Positions 7,022-18,752 of a stretch of DNA of 64,000 bases are shown here, piece after piece. The position numbers and the translations under genes were made by a program. Within the stretch, counting starts at the first letter, position 1, and every line of letters begins with the position of its first letter. The stretch covers positions 3,100,001 to 3,164,000 of the forward strand of contig NZ_JAFBCA010000001.1 in assembly GCF_016907475.1 (NCBI RefSeq), written 5' to 3'. The notes below the pieces were generated by a model. That model worked only from the letters and a program-made list of their open reading frames with translations. It had not been told where the DNA came from and ran no database searches. Source of the stretch: Nocardioides cavernae. Lineage in GTDB: Bacteria > Actinomycetota > Actinomycetes > Propionibacteriales > Nocardioidaceae.

Positions 7022-8962
7022 TCAGGTGCTCGCGGCAGCCACGGGGACCCGGATGAGGAACGTCGTCGGGCTGTCGTCGGCCGGGGGCTCGTAGACGACC
7101 TCACCGCCGTGGCCCCTCGCGATCTCGCGCACGAGGTACAGGCCCAGTCCGGTCCCGCTGGTGGCTCCGGCCGCGGCGAAGCGGTCGAACAGCCGCGAGA
7201 CGAGCTCGTCAGGCACACCGCGGCCCGCGTCCGAGACCCGGAGCTCGACGTGGTCGCCACGCACCTGCGCACCCATCGTGAAGGGCGGGGCACCGTGGCG
7301 GATGGCGTTGTCCAGCAGGTTGTCGACCGCCTGGGCGAGGCGGACCTCGTCCGCCTGGAGGACGGCGCCGTCGGGGACGTCGACCCCGACGTGGGCGGTG
7401 GGGCTGGCAGCCTCCCGGCGGGCCGCGGCACCCCGGACCAGCTCCGGGAGCGACACGCTCTGCGTCCGGAACTCCATGCCCGAGCCCTGCAGCTGTGACG
7501 CAGCGGTCAGGTCGGCGGCGAGCCGGCGCAGGCGCTCCGCGCTGCTCCGGATGCCGCGGAAGAGCTGGTCGCGCTCACCGGCCGCCATCCGGCCCTCCGA
7601 CACCTGGAGCGCGTGGGCGCTGCCGTCGATGACGGCCGTCGGGTTCCGCAGCTCGTGGGCCGTGACGGCGAGCAGGCGCGCCTGCTCGGCCATGGCCTCC
7701 AACCGGTCGTCGGCGTTCTGCCGCTGCTCGGTCTGGTCACGGGTGACCTTGGCGAAGCCGACGTGCAGGCCCCTGTCGTCGTGGACCGGGCTGATGACGA
7801 CGCTGGCCCAGAACCGGGTGCCGTCCTGGCGCACGCGCCAGCCCTCCTCCGCGAACGACCCGTCGCGCAGCGCTGCCTCGAGATTGCGCTGCGGATGCCC
7901 CGTCAGCTGCTGCTCCTCGGGGTAGAAGACCCGGAAGTCGCTCCCGATGATCTCGTCGGCGTCGTAGCCCTTGATCCGGCGCGCGCCTGCGTTCCAGCTC
8001 ATCACCCGTCCTCTGGTGTCGAGCATGAACACGGCGTACTCCTCGACCGCGGCGACCAGGAGCCGGAACTTCTCCTCGGTCCGATGCAGCTCGTCCTCGA
8101 CGGTCCGCTGGGCGCTGATGTCCTGCACCTGCGCGAATCCGTAGAGCATCTGGCCGCCCGAGTCGCGGATCGGGACGAGCGTCACGAGGGCGATGCGGAC
8201 AGCACTCGCTCCAGGCGGTCCGGGGATGCGGTGCTCGAACGTGGCGACGTTCTCCTGCGAGGTCCGGAGTGCTTCGAGCCGGCTGTCCAGGACGTCACCC
8301 TGGCCGCCGGTCAGGCGGCCGTAGTCGACGCCGACGAGCTCGCTCGGCTCGCACGACATGAGGTCGGCGAGCGCATCGTTGGCGCGCACGATCGTGGCGT
8401 GCACGGTCAGGGTCGCCATGCCGATCGCGGCGCGGTCGAAGAGCGCATGGAAGCCCTCGAGGTGCTCGTCCAGGATCTCCTGCTCGATCCGGGTCGTGTC
8501 GGCACCTGCCTCGAGGAGCTCGGCAGGGGTGTCGGGTGGCGAGGTCGACGAAGAAGGTGAAGGTACGACGGGCTTCGGGCTCGTGCCCAGGAGACTCTGG
8601 AAGAGGCGCTCGGGGAGCTGTTCCAGGGGGATCGACTTCTCGATGAAGTCGATCGCGCCCAGCTCCCGGACCTCCGTGGTGAGGTGGGTGCCCCCGAAGC
8701 CGCTGAACATCACCACGGCTGTCTCGGGCCGCACCGCGAGGATCGACGGCAAGGTCTCGAGGCCGTCCATGCTCGGCATCGAGACGTCGAGGAGCACCAG
8801 TGCGGGTTCGTGCCGGATCACGAGCGCGATGGCCTGCTCGCCGTCCGCGGCCTCGCCCTTGACGTCGAACAGCCCCGAGGACTCGAGCCGCATGCGCACC
8901 AAGGTCCGCACGTCGACGGAGTCGTCGACGAGCACCACCGAGACCTTGCCGGCCTCAATCAC
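7022..8962 (-). CDS. Receiver-PAS-PAS-histidine kinase (hybrid signalling protein)
   Basis: A 646-residue soluble two-component protein with the receiver at the N-terminus. Receiver: acidic pair in LVDDS, phospho-acceptor D59 in LLDVSMP, K109 in FIEKS. PAS domain 1 is about 165-285 and PAS domain 2 about 295-415, the latter with the FYPEEQ and GFAKVTRDQTE features of sensory PAS-PAC units. HisKA has H436 in TAHELRNPT. HATPase has an N box DNLLDNAIRHG, DAGRGVPDE and GTGLGLYLVREIA. There are no membrane segments, so it should sense a cytoplasmic signal or relay from another kinase. The GTG start follows GGAGGAACCCCAGG. No separate response regulator is adjacent. It is convergent with gntP (12-nt gap). 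Confidence 0.9.
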   Translation of the reverse strand: MIEAGKVSVVLVDDSVDVRTLVRMRLESSGLFDVKGEAADGEQAIALVIRHEPALVLLDVSMPSMDGLETLPSILAVRPETAVVMFSGFGGTHLTTEVRELGAIDFIEKSIPLEQLPERLFQSLLGTSPKPVVPSPSSSTSPPDTPAELLEAGADTTRIEQEILDEHLEGFHALFDRAAIGMATLTVHATIVRANDALADLMSCEPSELVGVDYGRLTGGQGDVLDSRLEALRTSQENVATFEHRIPGPPGASAVRIALVTLVPIRDSGGQMLYGFAQVQDISAQRTVEDELHRTEEKFRLLVAAVEEYAVFMLDTRGRVMSWNAGARRIKGYDADEIIGSDFRVFYPEEQQLTGHPQRNLEAALRDGSFAEEGWRVRQDGTRFWASVVISPVHDDRGLHVGFAKVTRDQTEQRQNADDRLEAMAEQARLLAVTAHELRNPTAVIDGSAHALQVSEGRMAAGERDQLFRGIRSSAERLRRLAADLTAASQLQGSGMEFRTQSVSLPELVRGAAARREAASPTAHVGVDVPDGAVLQADEVRLAQAVDNLLDNAIRHGAPPFTMGAQVRGDHVELRVSDAGRGVPDELVSRLFDRFAAAGATSGTGLGLYLVREIARGHGGEVVYEPPADDSPTTFLIRVPVAAAST

Positions 8963-9051
8963 CCTGGGGTTCCTCCATCTGCTGGTCGTCCACGGTCCAG
9001 CGACCCGCCGTCGTGCGCGGCAGGTCGCCCCTGTGGCCCGTTCCCGACATG

Positions 9052-9076
9052 GCCCTCCCCCATGCATGGGCGGGGC
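9052..9076 (-). terminator. Hairpin after metH (terminator-like)
   Basis: A GC-rich stem centred on CCCATGCATGGG with one mismatch lies 19-43 nt past the metH stop. It has no T tract, so any terminator role is uncertain. Confidence 0.35.
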
Positions 9077-9094
9077 AGGAGGTCCCCCGGTCCG

Positions 9095-12871
<3,777 letters not shown>

Positions 12872-12903
12872 GGATGTGGCTCCTCTCGGGCGGCGTTGCA
12901 GCC

Positions 12904-12932
12904 AGCCTAGGAACGTCGTCCGACACGCGGAC
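12904..12932 (-). promoter_or_regulatory. metH promoter: TAGGCT box and upstream palindrome
   Basis: A TAGGCT box (12904-12909) would start transcription near 12897 and give a leader of about 26 nt. At 12918-12932, over the expected -35 area, lies the inverted repeat GTCCG-ACACG-CGGAC, a possible operator. The regulator is unknown. Confidence 0.45.
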
Positions 12933-13002
12933 TGGTTTCCCACATGGTGGCACCCGGCGCGTCGGGCGGCGAAATCACGACGGATGGCTGGGCGCGGCGC
13001 CC

Positions 13003-13008
13003 TAGGCT
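13003..13008 (+). promoter_or_regulatory. -10 box (TAGGCT) for leaderless PAC2 gene
   Basis: TAGGCT with a 6-nt spacer to the GTG at 13015, in the gap shared with the divergent metH gene. Confidence 0.6.
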
Positions 13009-13014
13009 CGGCGG

Positions 13015-13860
13015 GTGATCGAGTTCGACGACGTGCAGGATCTGGTCTCCCCGGTGGTGATCGCCGCCTTCGAGGGTTGGAACGACGCCGCCGACGCGGC
13101 CTCGGGGCTGGTGGACCACCTCATCGAGCAGTGGAAAGCCGAGGTCATCGGCGCGATCGACCCCGAGGAGTTCTACGACTTCCAAGTCAACCGACCGATC
13201 ATCGGCACCGACGTCAACGGCTACCGACGGCTCACCTGGCCCACCACGCGCATCGCCGTCGCGCGCCCCGCCGAGCTGGACCGTGACGTCATCCTGGTGC
13301 GCGGCATCGAGCCCAACATGAAGTGGCGCCAGTTCTGCGCCGAGCTCCTCGCTGCCTGCGACGACCTCGGCGCCGAGCTCGTGATCACGATGGGCGCGCT
13401 CCTCGCCGACACACCCCACACCCGCCCCATCCCGGTCACCGGCACCGCGACCGAGCCCGAGCTCGTGGACCGCCTCGTCCTCGAGCAGTCGACCTACGAG
13501 GGGCCGACCGGGATCGTCGGCGTCTTCAACGACGCGTGCACCCAGCTCGACATCCCGGCCGTCTCCTACTGGGCCGCGGTCCCCCACTACGTCGCCCAGC
13601 CGCCGTGCCCCAAGGCGACGCTCGCCCTGCTCGGCCAGCTCGAGGAGCTGCTCCAGGCCCCGATGCCGATCGGCGACCTCGCCGACGACGCCAAGGCCTG
13701 GGAGCGCGGCGTGGACGAGCTCGCCGCCGAGGACGAGGACGTCGCCGACTACGTCCGCGCGCTCGAGGAGACCCGCGACACCGCCGAGCTCCCGGAGGCC
13801 TCCGGCGAGGCCATCGCCCGCGAGTTCGAGCGCTACCTCAAGCGCCGCGACACCGACTGA
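13015..13860 (+). CDS. PAC2 family protein (first of two)
   Basis: A 281-residue PAC2-domain protein (named after proteasome assembly chaperone 2). The family core is [23 protein letters not shown] at the N-terminus, [25 protein letters not shown] near 125 and [23 protein letters not shown] near 190-210. The C-terminal 60 residues are acidic and helical. Actinobacterial PAC2 proteins have no established biochemical role, and a link to the proteasome is only suggested by homology. In Streptomyces the orthologue likewise sits between metH and mshC. A second PAC2 gene lies at 61003-61950. The last codon is followed by the repeat array. Confidence 0.9.
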   Translation: MIEFDDVQDLVSPVVIAAFEGWNDAADAASGLVDHLIEQWKAEVIGAIDPEEFYDFQVNRPIIGTDVNGYRRLTWPTTRIAVARPAELDRDVILVRGIEPNMKWRQFCAELLAACDDLGAELVITMGALLADTPHTRPIPVTGTATEPELVDRLVLEQSTYEGPTGIVGVFNDACTQLDIPAVSYWAAVPHYVAQPPCPKATLALLGQLEELLQAPMPIGDLADDAKAWERGVDELAAEDEDVADYVRALEETRDTAELPEASGEAIAREFERYLKRRDTD

Positions 13861-13886
13861 GGGTCTGCCGGGCGTCGACGCGCCGC

Positions 13887-14310
13887 GCAGCGGTGCCCCA
13901 CCCACATTCGCCTACAGCGGAATGTCGCTCACGCACCGCCGACCCGCGCGTCGTACGCCGACACGCCCCGCAGCGGTGGCCCAGGGGCACTTCCGGCCGC
14001 TCGAGTCCCCCTCACGCACCGCTGCCCAGGCAGCGGTGCCCCACCCACATTCCCCGCCTGCGGAACGTCGCTCAGCCACCGCCCGCCCGCGCGTCGTACG
14101 CCGACACGCCCCGCAGCGGTGGCCCAGGGGCACTTCCGGCCGCCCGAATACCCCTCACGCACCGCTGCCCAGGCAGCGGTGCCCCACCCACATTCCCCGC
14201 CTGCGGAATGTCGCTCAGCCACCGCCCGCCCGCGCGTCGTACGCCGACACGCCCCGCAGCGGTGGGTGAGACACCTTTTCTGGCCTCAGAACCTGCCTCA
14301 CGCACCGCTC
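13887..14310. repeat. 143-bp tandem array of palindromic elements
   Basis: Unit starts at 13887, 14030 and 14173 give an exact 143-bp period for about 2.6 copies. Copies 2 and 3 are nearly identical; copy 1 is more diverged. Each unit holds a 54-nt element bounded by CAGCGGTG and CACCGCTG-like ends (13971-14024, 14114-14167, 14257-14310). In the last element the interior is different but the length is kept. A perfect 10-bp stem with a 2-nt loop, CACCGCTGCC-CA-GGCAGCGGTG, recurs at 14017-14038 and 14160-14181. CATTCC...GGAATG forms another small stem. This fills the whole 473-bp gap 13861-14333 and I see no gene in it. Confidence 0.85.
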
Positions 14311-14333
14311 GGGTGGTGAGGAGGCGGCGTACG

Positions 14334-15572
14334 TCAGAGCGAGAGGCCGAGGGCGGCGTCGAGGAGCCGGTGGACGGTGGCCGCGGCCTCCGGGTCAGAG
14401 GTGTCGGCGAGGCCGGTGGTGCCGAGGGTCGCCTCGACCCACTCCTGGACGGCGGCGACGGCGGTCGGCGCGTCGAGGTCGTCGGCCAGGGCGGCGAGCA
14501 CCCGCTCGACGTACGGAAGGGCCGGCGCACCGTTGCCGAGCGCGAGGGCCCGGCGCCAGGTGGCCAGGGAGTCGACGGCGTCCCAGAGCTGGTCGTCGGT
14601 CCACTCCCAGTCGCTGCGGTAGTGGTGGCGCAGCAGCACCAGCCGGATCGCCATCGGGTCGACCTCGCTCATCCGCAGCGCGGAGACGAAGACGAGGTTG
14701 CCCTTGGACTTCGACATCTTCTCGCCGTCGTAGGCGACCATCCCGGCGTGGGCGTAGGTCCGCGCGAACCGCTCCCCCGGGTGGGCGACCTGCGCGTGAC
14801 CGGCCGACATCTCGTGGTGCGGGAAGACGAGGTCGCTGCCGCCGCCCTGCACGTCGAACGTGGACCCGAGGTGGTCCAGCGCGATCGCGGAGCACTCGAC
14901 GTGCCAGCCCGGCCGGCCAGGACCCCACGGGCTGTCCCACGCCGGCTCGCCCGGCCGCTCGGCACGCCACAGCAGGCAGTCGAGCGGGTCCTTCTTGCCA
15001 TCGCGGTCGGGGTCGCCACCTCGCTCGGGGAAGATCTCGAGCATCGTGTCGCGGTCGAGGCCGGACACGGCGCCGAAGGTGTCGTCGGCGGTCACCGAGA
15101 AGTAGAGGTCGTCGTCGACGCGGTAGACCGACCCGGCCTCGTCGAGTCGCTGGATCAGCTCGATCACCTGCGGGATGGACTCGACCGCCCCGGTGTAGTG
15201 CGCGGGCGGCAGGACCCTCAGGGCCTCCATGTCCTCGCGGAAGAGCTGGGTCTCGCGCTGGGCGAGCTCGGCCCAGTCGACGTTGACCTTGGTGGCGCGC
15301 TCCAGCAGCGGGTCGTCGACGTCCGTCACGTTCTGGACGTACGTCACCTCGTGGCCGGCGTTGCGCCAGGCGCGGTTGAGGAGGTCGAAGCCGACGTAGG
15401 TCGCGGCGTGGCCCATGTGGGTGGCGTCGTAGGGGGTGATCCCGCAGACGTACATCCGCGCCGGTCCCTCGGGCCGCGTCTCGACGAGGACGTCGCTCGC
15501 GGTGTCGTGCACCCGCACGACGGGGCCCGTCACGGGCAGTGAGGGAACGTCGGGCGACGACCAGGCACGCAT
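14334..15572 (-). CDS. mshC: MshC, Cys:GlcN-Ins ligase of mycothiol synthesis
   Basis: A 412-residue cysteinyl-tRNA-synthetase-like enzyme. It joins cysteine to 1-D-myo-inosityl-glucosamine using ATP, the third committed step to mycothiol, the low-molecular-weight thiol of actinobacteria. The HIGH-like motif is THMGHA (51-56), the KMSKS motif is at about 285-289, and the zinc-binding Cys/His residues are in YVCGITPYD (C43), [10 protein letters not shown] and [11 protein letters not shown]. The C-terminal anticodon-binding part of true CysRS is absent, and the length equals that of MshC. The ATG is 7 nt after a TAGGCT box. The longer open frame upstream is rejected because it precedes that promoter. 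Neighbours match the Streptomyces metH-PAC2-mshC-SCO1664-SCO1665 order. Confidence 0.96.
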   Translation of the reverse strand: MRAWSSPDVPSLPVTGPVVRVHDTASDVLVETRPEGPARMYVCGITPYDATHMGHAATYVGFDLLNRAWRNAGHEVTYVQNVTDVDDPLLERATKVNVDWAELAQRETQLFREDMEALRVLPPAHYTGAVESIPQVIELIQRLDEAGSVYRVDDDLYFSVTADDTFGAVSGLDRDTMLEIFPERGGDPDRDGKKDPLDCLLWRAERPGEPAWDSPWGPGRPGWHVECSAIALDHLGSTFDVQGGGSDLVFPHHEMSAGHAQVAHPGERFARTYAHAGMVAYDGEKMSKSKGNLVFVSALRMSEVDPMAIRLVLLRHHYRSDWEWTDDQLWDAVDSLATWRRALALGNGAPALPYVERVLAALADDLDAPTAVAAVQEWVEATLGTTGLADTSDPEAAATVHRLLDAALGLSL

Positions 15573-15579
15573 GTCGCGA

Positions 15580-15585
15580 AGCCTA
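15580..15585 (-). promoter_or_regulatory. -10 box (TAGGCT) for leaderless mshC
   Basis: TAGGCT, 7-nt spacer to the ATG at 15572. It removes a 62-codon upstream extension of the open frame. Confidence 0.6.
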
Positions 15586-15648
15586 TCCGCCGCCCGGGAG
15601 GCGCCGGCCGTCGCTGCCCGTCTCGATCTCGATACGGCCTCGCGCGGC

Positions 15649-16431
15649 TCAGAACGGGGGCCAGGGGATGACGGGGTACGACGACGAGCGCGGGCCGGGG
15701 AACGTCCCCCGCGCCAGCAGCCGGTCGACCCGGCGCCTCGTCGTCTCGACCTCATCATCGGTGAGCATCCCGGAGAGGGTCGCGCCCAGCTCGCCGTCGA
15801 GCGCCGCCGCGAGCCCTCGCAGGCCGTCGGCCTCGTCGGCGCTGATCGCGTCGCCCACGAAGCCCCACAGCACGGTGCGGAGCTTGTGCTCGACGTGGAA
15901 GGTCAGCCCGTGGTCGACGCCGTGCCGGTGGCCGTCGGGCATGGGCAGGACGTGGCCGCCCTTGCGGTCGGCGTTGTTGACCACCACGTCGAAGAGCGCC
16001 ATCCGCCGCAGGGGCTCGCTGTCCTCGTGGACCAGCGACACCGCCTGGTCGTGGGCGTCGAGGCCGTCGAAGACGTGGCGGAAGCCCGCCGGGAGCTCGC
16101 CCTCTCCGACGATGTCGACGGGCGACGCGTCCTCGACCTCGTCACGCCACAGCTGCACCATCCCCGGGCCGTGCGGCCCGTCGCCGAGGACCGTCGGCGG
16201 CACGATGTCCCAGCCGAGCGCCTCGGAGACGGCGTACGCACCCACCTCGCGCGCGGCCAGCGTGCCGTGGGGGAAGTCCCACAGCGGACGCTCCCCCGCG
16301 ATCGGCTTGTAGACGACCCGGACGCCGTCGAGCTCACCGACGAAGGTGGCGTTGGACGCAGGCAGGACGCGGCCGTGCAGGGTCAGCTCCCCGGTGGGGA
16401 AGCCGGCCGGGAGGGTGCTGTCAGGGATCAC
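15649..16431 (-). CDS. SCO1664 family protein (PI3/4-kinase-like fold)
   Basis: A 260-residue member of the actinobacterial SCO1664 family, distantly related to phosphatidylinositol 3/4-kinase-like and HipA-like phosphotransferases. Visible family stretches are [20 protein letters not shown] with the ATP-binding Lys, [20 protein letters not shown], and [17 protein letters not shown], where the Asn and Asp are expected catalytic and metal residues. [19 protein letters not shown] follows. Substrate and function are unknown. The GTG start overlaps the end of the DUF3090 gene by 11 nt, so the two are co-translated and probably act together. Confidence 0.88.
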   Translation of the reverse strand: MIPDSTLPAGFPTGELTLHGRVLPASNATFVGELDGVRVVYKPIAGERPLWDFPHGTLAAREVGAYAVSEALGWDIVPPTVLGDGPHGPGMVQLWRDEVEDASPVDIVGEGELPAGFRHVFDGLDAHDQAVSLVHEDSEPLRRMALFDVVVNNADRKGGHVLPMPDGHRHGVDHGLTFHVEHKLRTVLWGFVGDAISADEADGLRGLAAALDGELGATLSGMLTDDEVETTRRRVDRLLARGTFPGPRSSSYPVIPWPPF

Positions 16432-17005
16432 GACGCCGGAAGCCGTTGGCGCGGACGCAGAGGTGCCCGTCCGGGTCGATCGGCTCGCCGCAGAAGGGGC
16501 AGTCGGGGCGCCCGGCGCCGATCACGGACAGCGAGCGCTCCACGAACGACCGCGCCGCGGCGGCGGTGAGCCGGACGAGGAAGATCTCGTCCGGCTCGGG
16601 CTCGAGGAGGTCCTCGAGGTCCTCCTGCAGCTGCTCGGGCGAGACGACCGCGGCCTCGGTGAAGGGGAAGACCTCGATCACCACCCGCTCGTCGGCGCCG
16701 TCCCACGACAGGGTCATCGTGCCGGCGCGGAACTCCTCCTCGATCGGCTGCTCGAGGGGCTGGGTGTCGGTGAGGTCGCGCGGCGCGATCGCCGGGATCA
16801 GCACGTCGTCGCCGGCGGCCTGCATCAGCTCGTCGAGGAGCTCGTCGATGCGCTCGGCGAGGGCCTGCACCTGCTGCTTCTCCAGCGAGACGCTGACCAG
16901 CCGGGCGCCCTCGCGCGCCTGGAGGAAGAACGTGCGCTGGCCGGGCTCGCCAACGGTGCCGGCGACGAAGCGCTCGGGTGGGTCGAAGCGGTGCACGACG
17001 GGCAT
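16421..17005 (-). CDS. DUF3090 domain-containing protein
   Basis: A 194-residue protein of the DUF3090 family, confined to actinobacteria and related lineages. Family features are the N-terminal RFDPPERFVAGTVGEPGQRTFFLQA, a central SLEKQQVQALAERIDELLDEL helix, and a C-terminal zinc-ribbon-like CPFCGEPIDPDGHLC with two CxxC-type pairs. Function is unknown. The consistent pairing with the SCO1664 kinase-like gene suggests a partner or substrate role. ATG at 17005 is chosen because a TAGGGT box ends 7 nt before it; the GTG three codons upstream would overlap the box. The box itself overlaps the stop codon of the phosphatase gene upstream. Confidence 0.9.
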   Translation of the reverse strand: MPVVHRFDPPERFVAGTVGEPGQRTFFLQAREGARLVSVSLEKQQVQALAERIDELLDELMQAAGDDVLIPAIAPRDLTDTQPLEQPIEEEFRAGTMTLSWDGADERVVIEVFPFTEAAVVSPEQLQEDLEDLLEPEPDEIFLVRLTAAAARSFVERSLSVIGAGRPDCPFCGEPIDPDGHLCVRANGFRRRDP

Positions 17006-17012
17006 GTCACTC

Positions 17013-17018
17013 ACCCTA
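17013..17018 (-). promoter_or_regulatory. -10 box (TAGGGT) for DUF3090-SCO1664 unit
   Basis: TAGGGT overlaps the stop codon of the preceding phosphatase gene and sits 7 nt before the ATG at 17005. The pair can therefore be transcribed independently of the gene upstream. Confidence 0.55.
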
Positions 17019-17738
17019 GGGCGTGCCTGTCTGGGGTCCGGCGCCTCCACCCACCTCGGCGTCCGCGCGCCGGCTGCGGGTGGTGCGGCGGGGTTTCTTC
17101 GGCGGGGTCAGCCAGGCGAGGTCGCCGGCGTGGGTGTTGGTGCCGATCACGAACGGCCGCGACTCGGTGTAGCGCACGATCGACACCGACGCGGGGTCGA
17201 CGTGGATGCGCTGGAAGAGGTCGAGGTGGGTGCCGAGCGCGTCGGCGAGGATCGACTTGATCACGTCGCCGTGGCTGACGGCGAGCCACACGGCGTCGTC
17301 GCCGTGCTCGGCCGCCACCCGCGCGTCGTGCCGTCGTACGGCTGCCACCGCGCGGTCCTGCATCGCCCGCATCGACTCCCCTCCGGGGAAGGTGGCCGCC
17401 GACGGCTGCGCCTGGACGGTCTTCCAGAGCTTCTCCTTGGCGAGCTCCTTGAGCGGTCGTCCCTGCCACTCGCCGTAGTCGCACTCCGACAGCTGCTTGT
17501 CGCTACCCGCGCGCAGGGGGTCGGCCTGCCGGGTGGTGATCTCGCGGCACGTCTCGCGGCAGCGCTCCAGGGGGCTGGTGACCGCGGCAGCGAGTCGTAC
17601 GCCTGCGAGCCGCTCCCCCACCGCGACCGCCTGCTTCACGCCGGCGTCGTCGAGGTGGACGCCGGGCAGCCGGCCGGCGAGGACTCCGGTCGCGTTGGCC
17701 GACGAGCGGCCGTGTCGCACGAGGATGACGGTGGGCAT
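17016..17738 (-). CDS. Histidine phosphatase family protein (MSMEG_4193-like)
   Basis: A 240-residue branch-1 histidine phosphatase. The catalytic RHG box is in VILVRHGRSSAN at the N-terminus. The second conserved His is in VSHGDVIKSIL, and a conserved Glu/Arg set is in SPLERCRETC and ECDYGEWQGRPL. The subfamily is called putative phosphomutase or phosphatase and has no proven substrate. The C-terminal 30 residues are Arg/Gly-rich. Start chosen at the ATG 7 nt after TAACCT. It is divergent from corA with only 33 bp between the two start codons. Confidence 0.88.
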   Translation of the reverse strand: MPTVILVRHGRSSANATGVLAGRLPGVHLDDAGVKQAVAVGERLAGVRLAAAVTSPLERCRETCREITTRQADPLRAGSDKQLSECDYGEWQGRPLKELAKEKLWKTVQAQPSAATFPGGESMRAMQDRAVAAVRRHDARVAAEHGDDAVWLAVSHGDVIKSILADALGTHLDLFQRIHVDPASVSIVRYTESRPFVIGTNTHAGDLAWLTPPKKPRRTTRSRRADAEVGGGAGPQTGTP

Positions 17739-17745
17739 TCTCCAG

Positions 17746-17764
17746 AGGTTAGTGGGGCTAGCCT
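17746..17764. promoter_or_regulatory. Back-to-back leaderless promoters for the phosphatase and corA
   Basis: Minus-strand TAACCT at 17746-17751 (7 nt to the phosphatase ATG) and plus-strand TAGCCT at 17759-17764 (7 nt to the corA GTG) are separated by 7 bp. Each gene's -35 region must lie inside or beyond the other's -10, so the two promoters should compete for polymerase. Confidence 0.6.
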
Positions 17765-17771
17765 CGGCCTT

Positions 17772-18752
17772 GTGATCGTGGACAACGCCCTCTACCACCA
17801 GGGCAAGCGGGTCCAGCTCGGTGACGCCGACGACCAGAGCCTCGGCTGGGCCCGGGTGCCGTGCGACCCCGGTGACTTCCAGTGGGTCGGGATCCACGAC
17901 CCCAGCCCCGACGAGCTCGAGCTGATCGCGCGCACCTTCGACCTGCACCCGCTCGCCGTCGAGGACGCCGGCGACTCCCACCAGCGTCCCAAGCTCGAGC
18001 GCTACGGCGACACGCTGTTCCTCGTGCTCAAGACGCTCTGGTACGTCGACGAGGAGGACGCGGTCGAGACCGGCGAGATCAACCTGTTCGTCGGGAAGGA
18101 CTTCGTGGTGACCGTCCGGCACGGCCACGGCATCGACCTGGCGAAGGCGCGACGCGACCTCGAGCACCGCGCCCAGGTGCTCGAGCACGGACCGATGGCC
18201 GTCCTCTACGCCATCTGCGACCGCGTCGTCGACGAGTACGAGAAGGTCGGCCAGGAGCTCGAGATGGACGTCGACGAGGTCGAGGAGTCGGTCTTCTCCG
18301 AGGCGCGGACCAACGACTCCAACCGGATCTACGTCCTCAAGCGCGAGATCGCCGAGGTGCGCCGGGCTGTCATGCCGCTGCGCGAGCCGATGCGGAAGTT
18401 CGCCATGGGCGTCGACGAGCGGATCACCGTCGAGACGGCCACCTACTTCCGCGACGTCGCCGACCACCTCCAGCGTGTCTCCGAGGTGATCGACAGCCTC
18501 GACGTGCTGCTGTCCACCGCCTTCGACGCCCACCTCGCCCGGATCTCGGTCCAGCAGAACGAGGACATGCGCAAGATCTCCGCCGGCGCCGCGCTGATCG
18601 TCGTACCGACGCTGGTCGCCGGCATCTACGGGATGAACTTCGACCACATGCCCGAGCTGCACTGGCGCCTCGGTTACCCCTTCGCACTGCTCCTGATGGC
18701 CGCGATCGCGGGCGGCCTGTTCACCTGGTTCAAGAAGTCCGGGTGGCTGTAG
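17772..18752 (+). CDS. corA: CorA-family magnesium/cobalt transporter
   Basis: A 326-residue divalent cation channel. A large cytoplasmic domain (1-255) precedes two C-terminal membrane helices. The first helix ends in the YGMNFDHMPEL signature with GMN at 287-289, the selectivity filter, and the second ends in KKSGWL at the cytoplasmic C-terminus. The long helix EVEESVFSEARTNDSNRIY and the FVTVRHG-like VVTVRHG region are typical. It imports Mg2+, possibly Co2+ or Ni2+. The GTG start lies 7 nt after TAGCCT; a second GTG two codons later is an alternative. The MFS gene downstream overlaps its end by 10 nt. Confidence 0.94.
   Translation: MIVDNALYHQGKRVQLGDADDQSLGWARVPCDPGDFQWVGIHDPSPDELELIARTFDLHPLAVEDAGDSHQRPKLERYGDTLFLVLKTLWYVDEEDAVETGEINLFVGKDFVVTVRHGHGIDLAKARRDLEHRAQVLEHGPMAVLYAICDRVVDEYEKVGQELEMDVDEVEESVFSEARTNDSNRIYVLKREIAEVRRAVMPLREPMRKFAMGVDERITVETATYFRDVADHLQRVSEVIDSLDVLLSTAFDAHLARISVQQNEDMRKISAGAALIVVPTLVAGIYGMNFDHMPELHWRLGYPFALLLMAAIAGGLFTWFKKSGWL

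Noticed and set aside
13887-14310. CRISPR array
   Set aside because: The period is 143 bp, the repeat is longer than CRISPR repeats, the spacers are not unique and no cas genes are nearby.
13912-14319. Several short open frames in the 143-bp array
   Set aside because: Open frames arise on both strands because the 143-bp period is not a multiple of three and the unit is G+C-rich. Translations only repeat the unit, and there are no ribosome binding sites or known domains.
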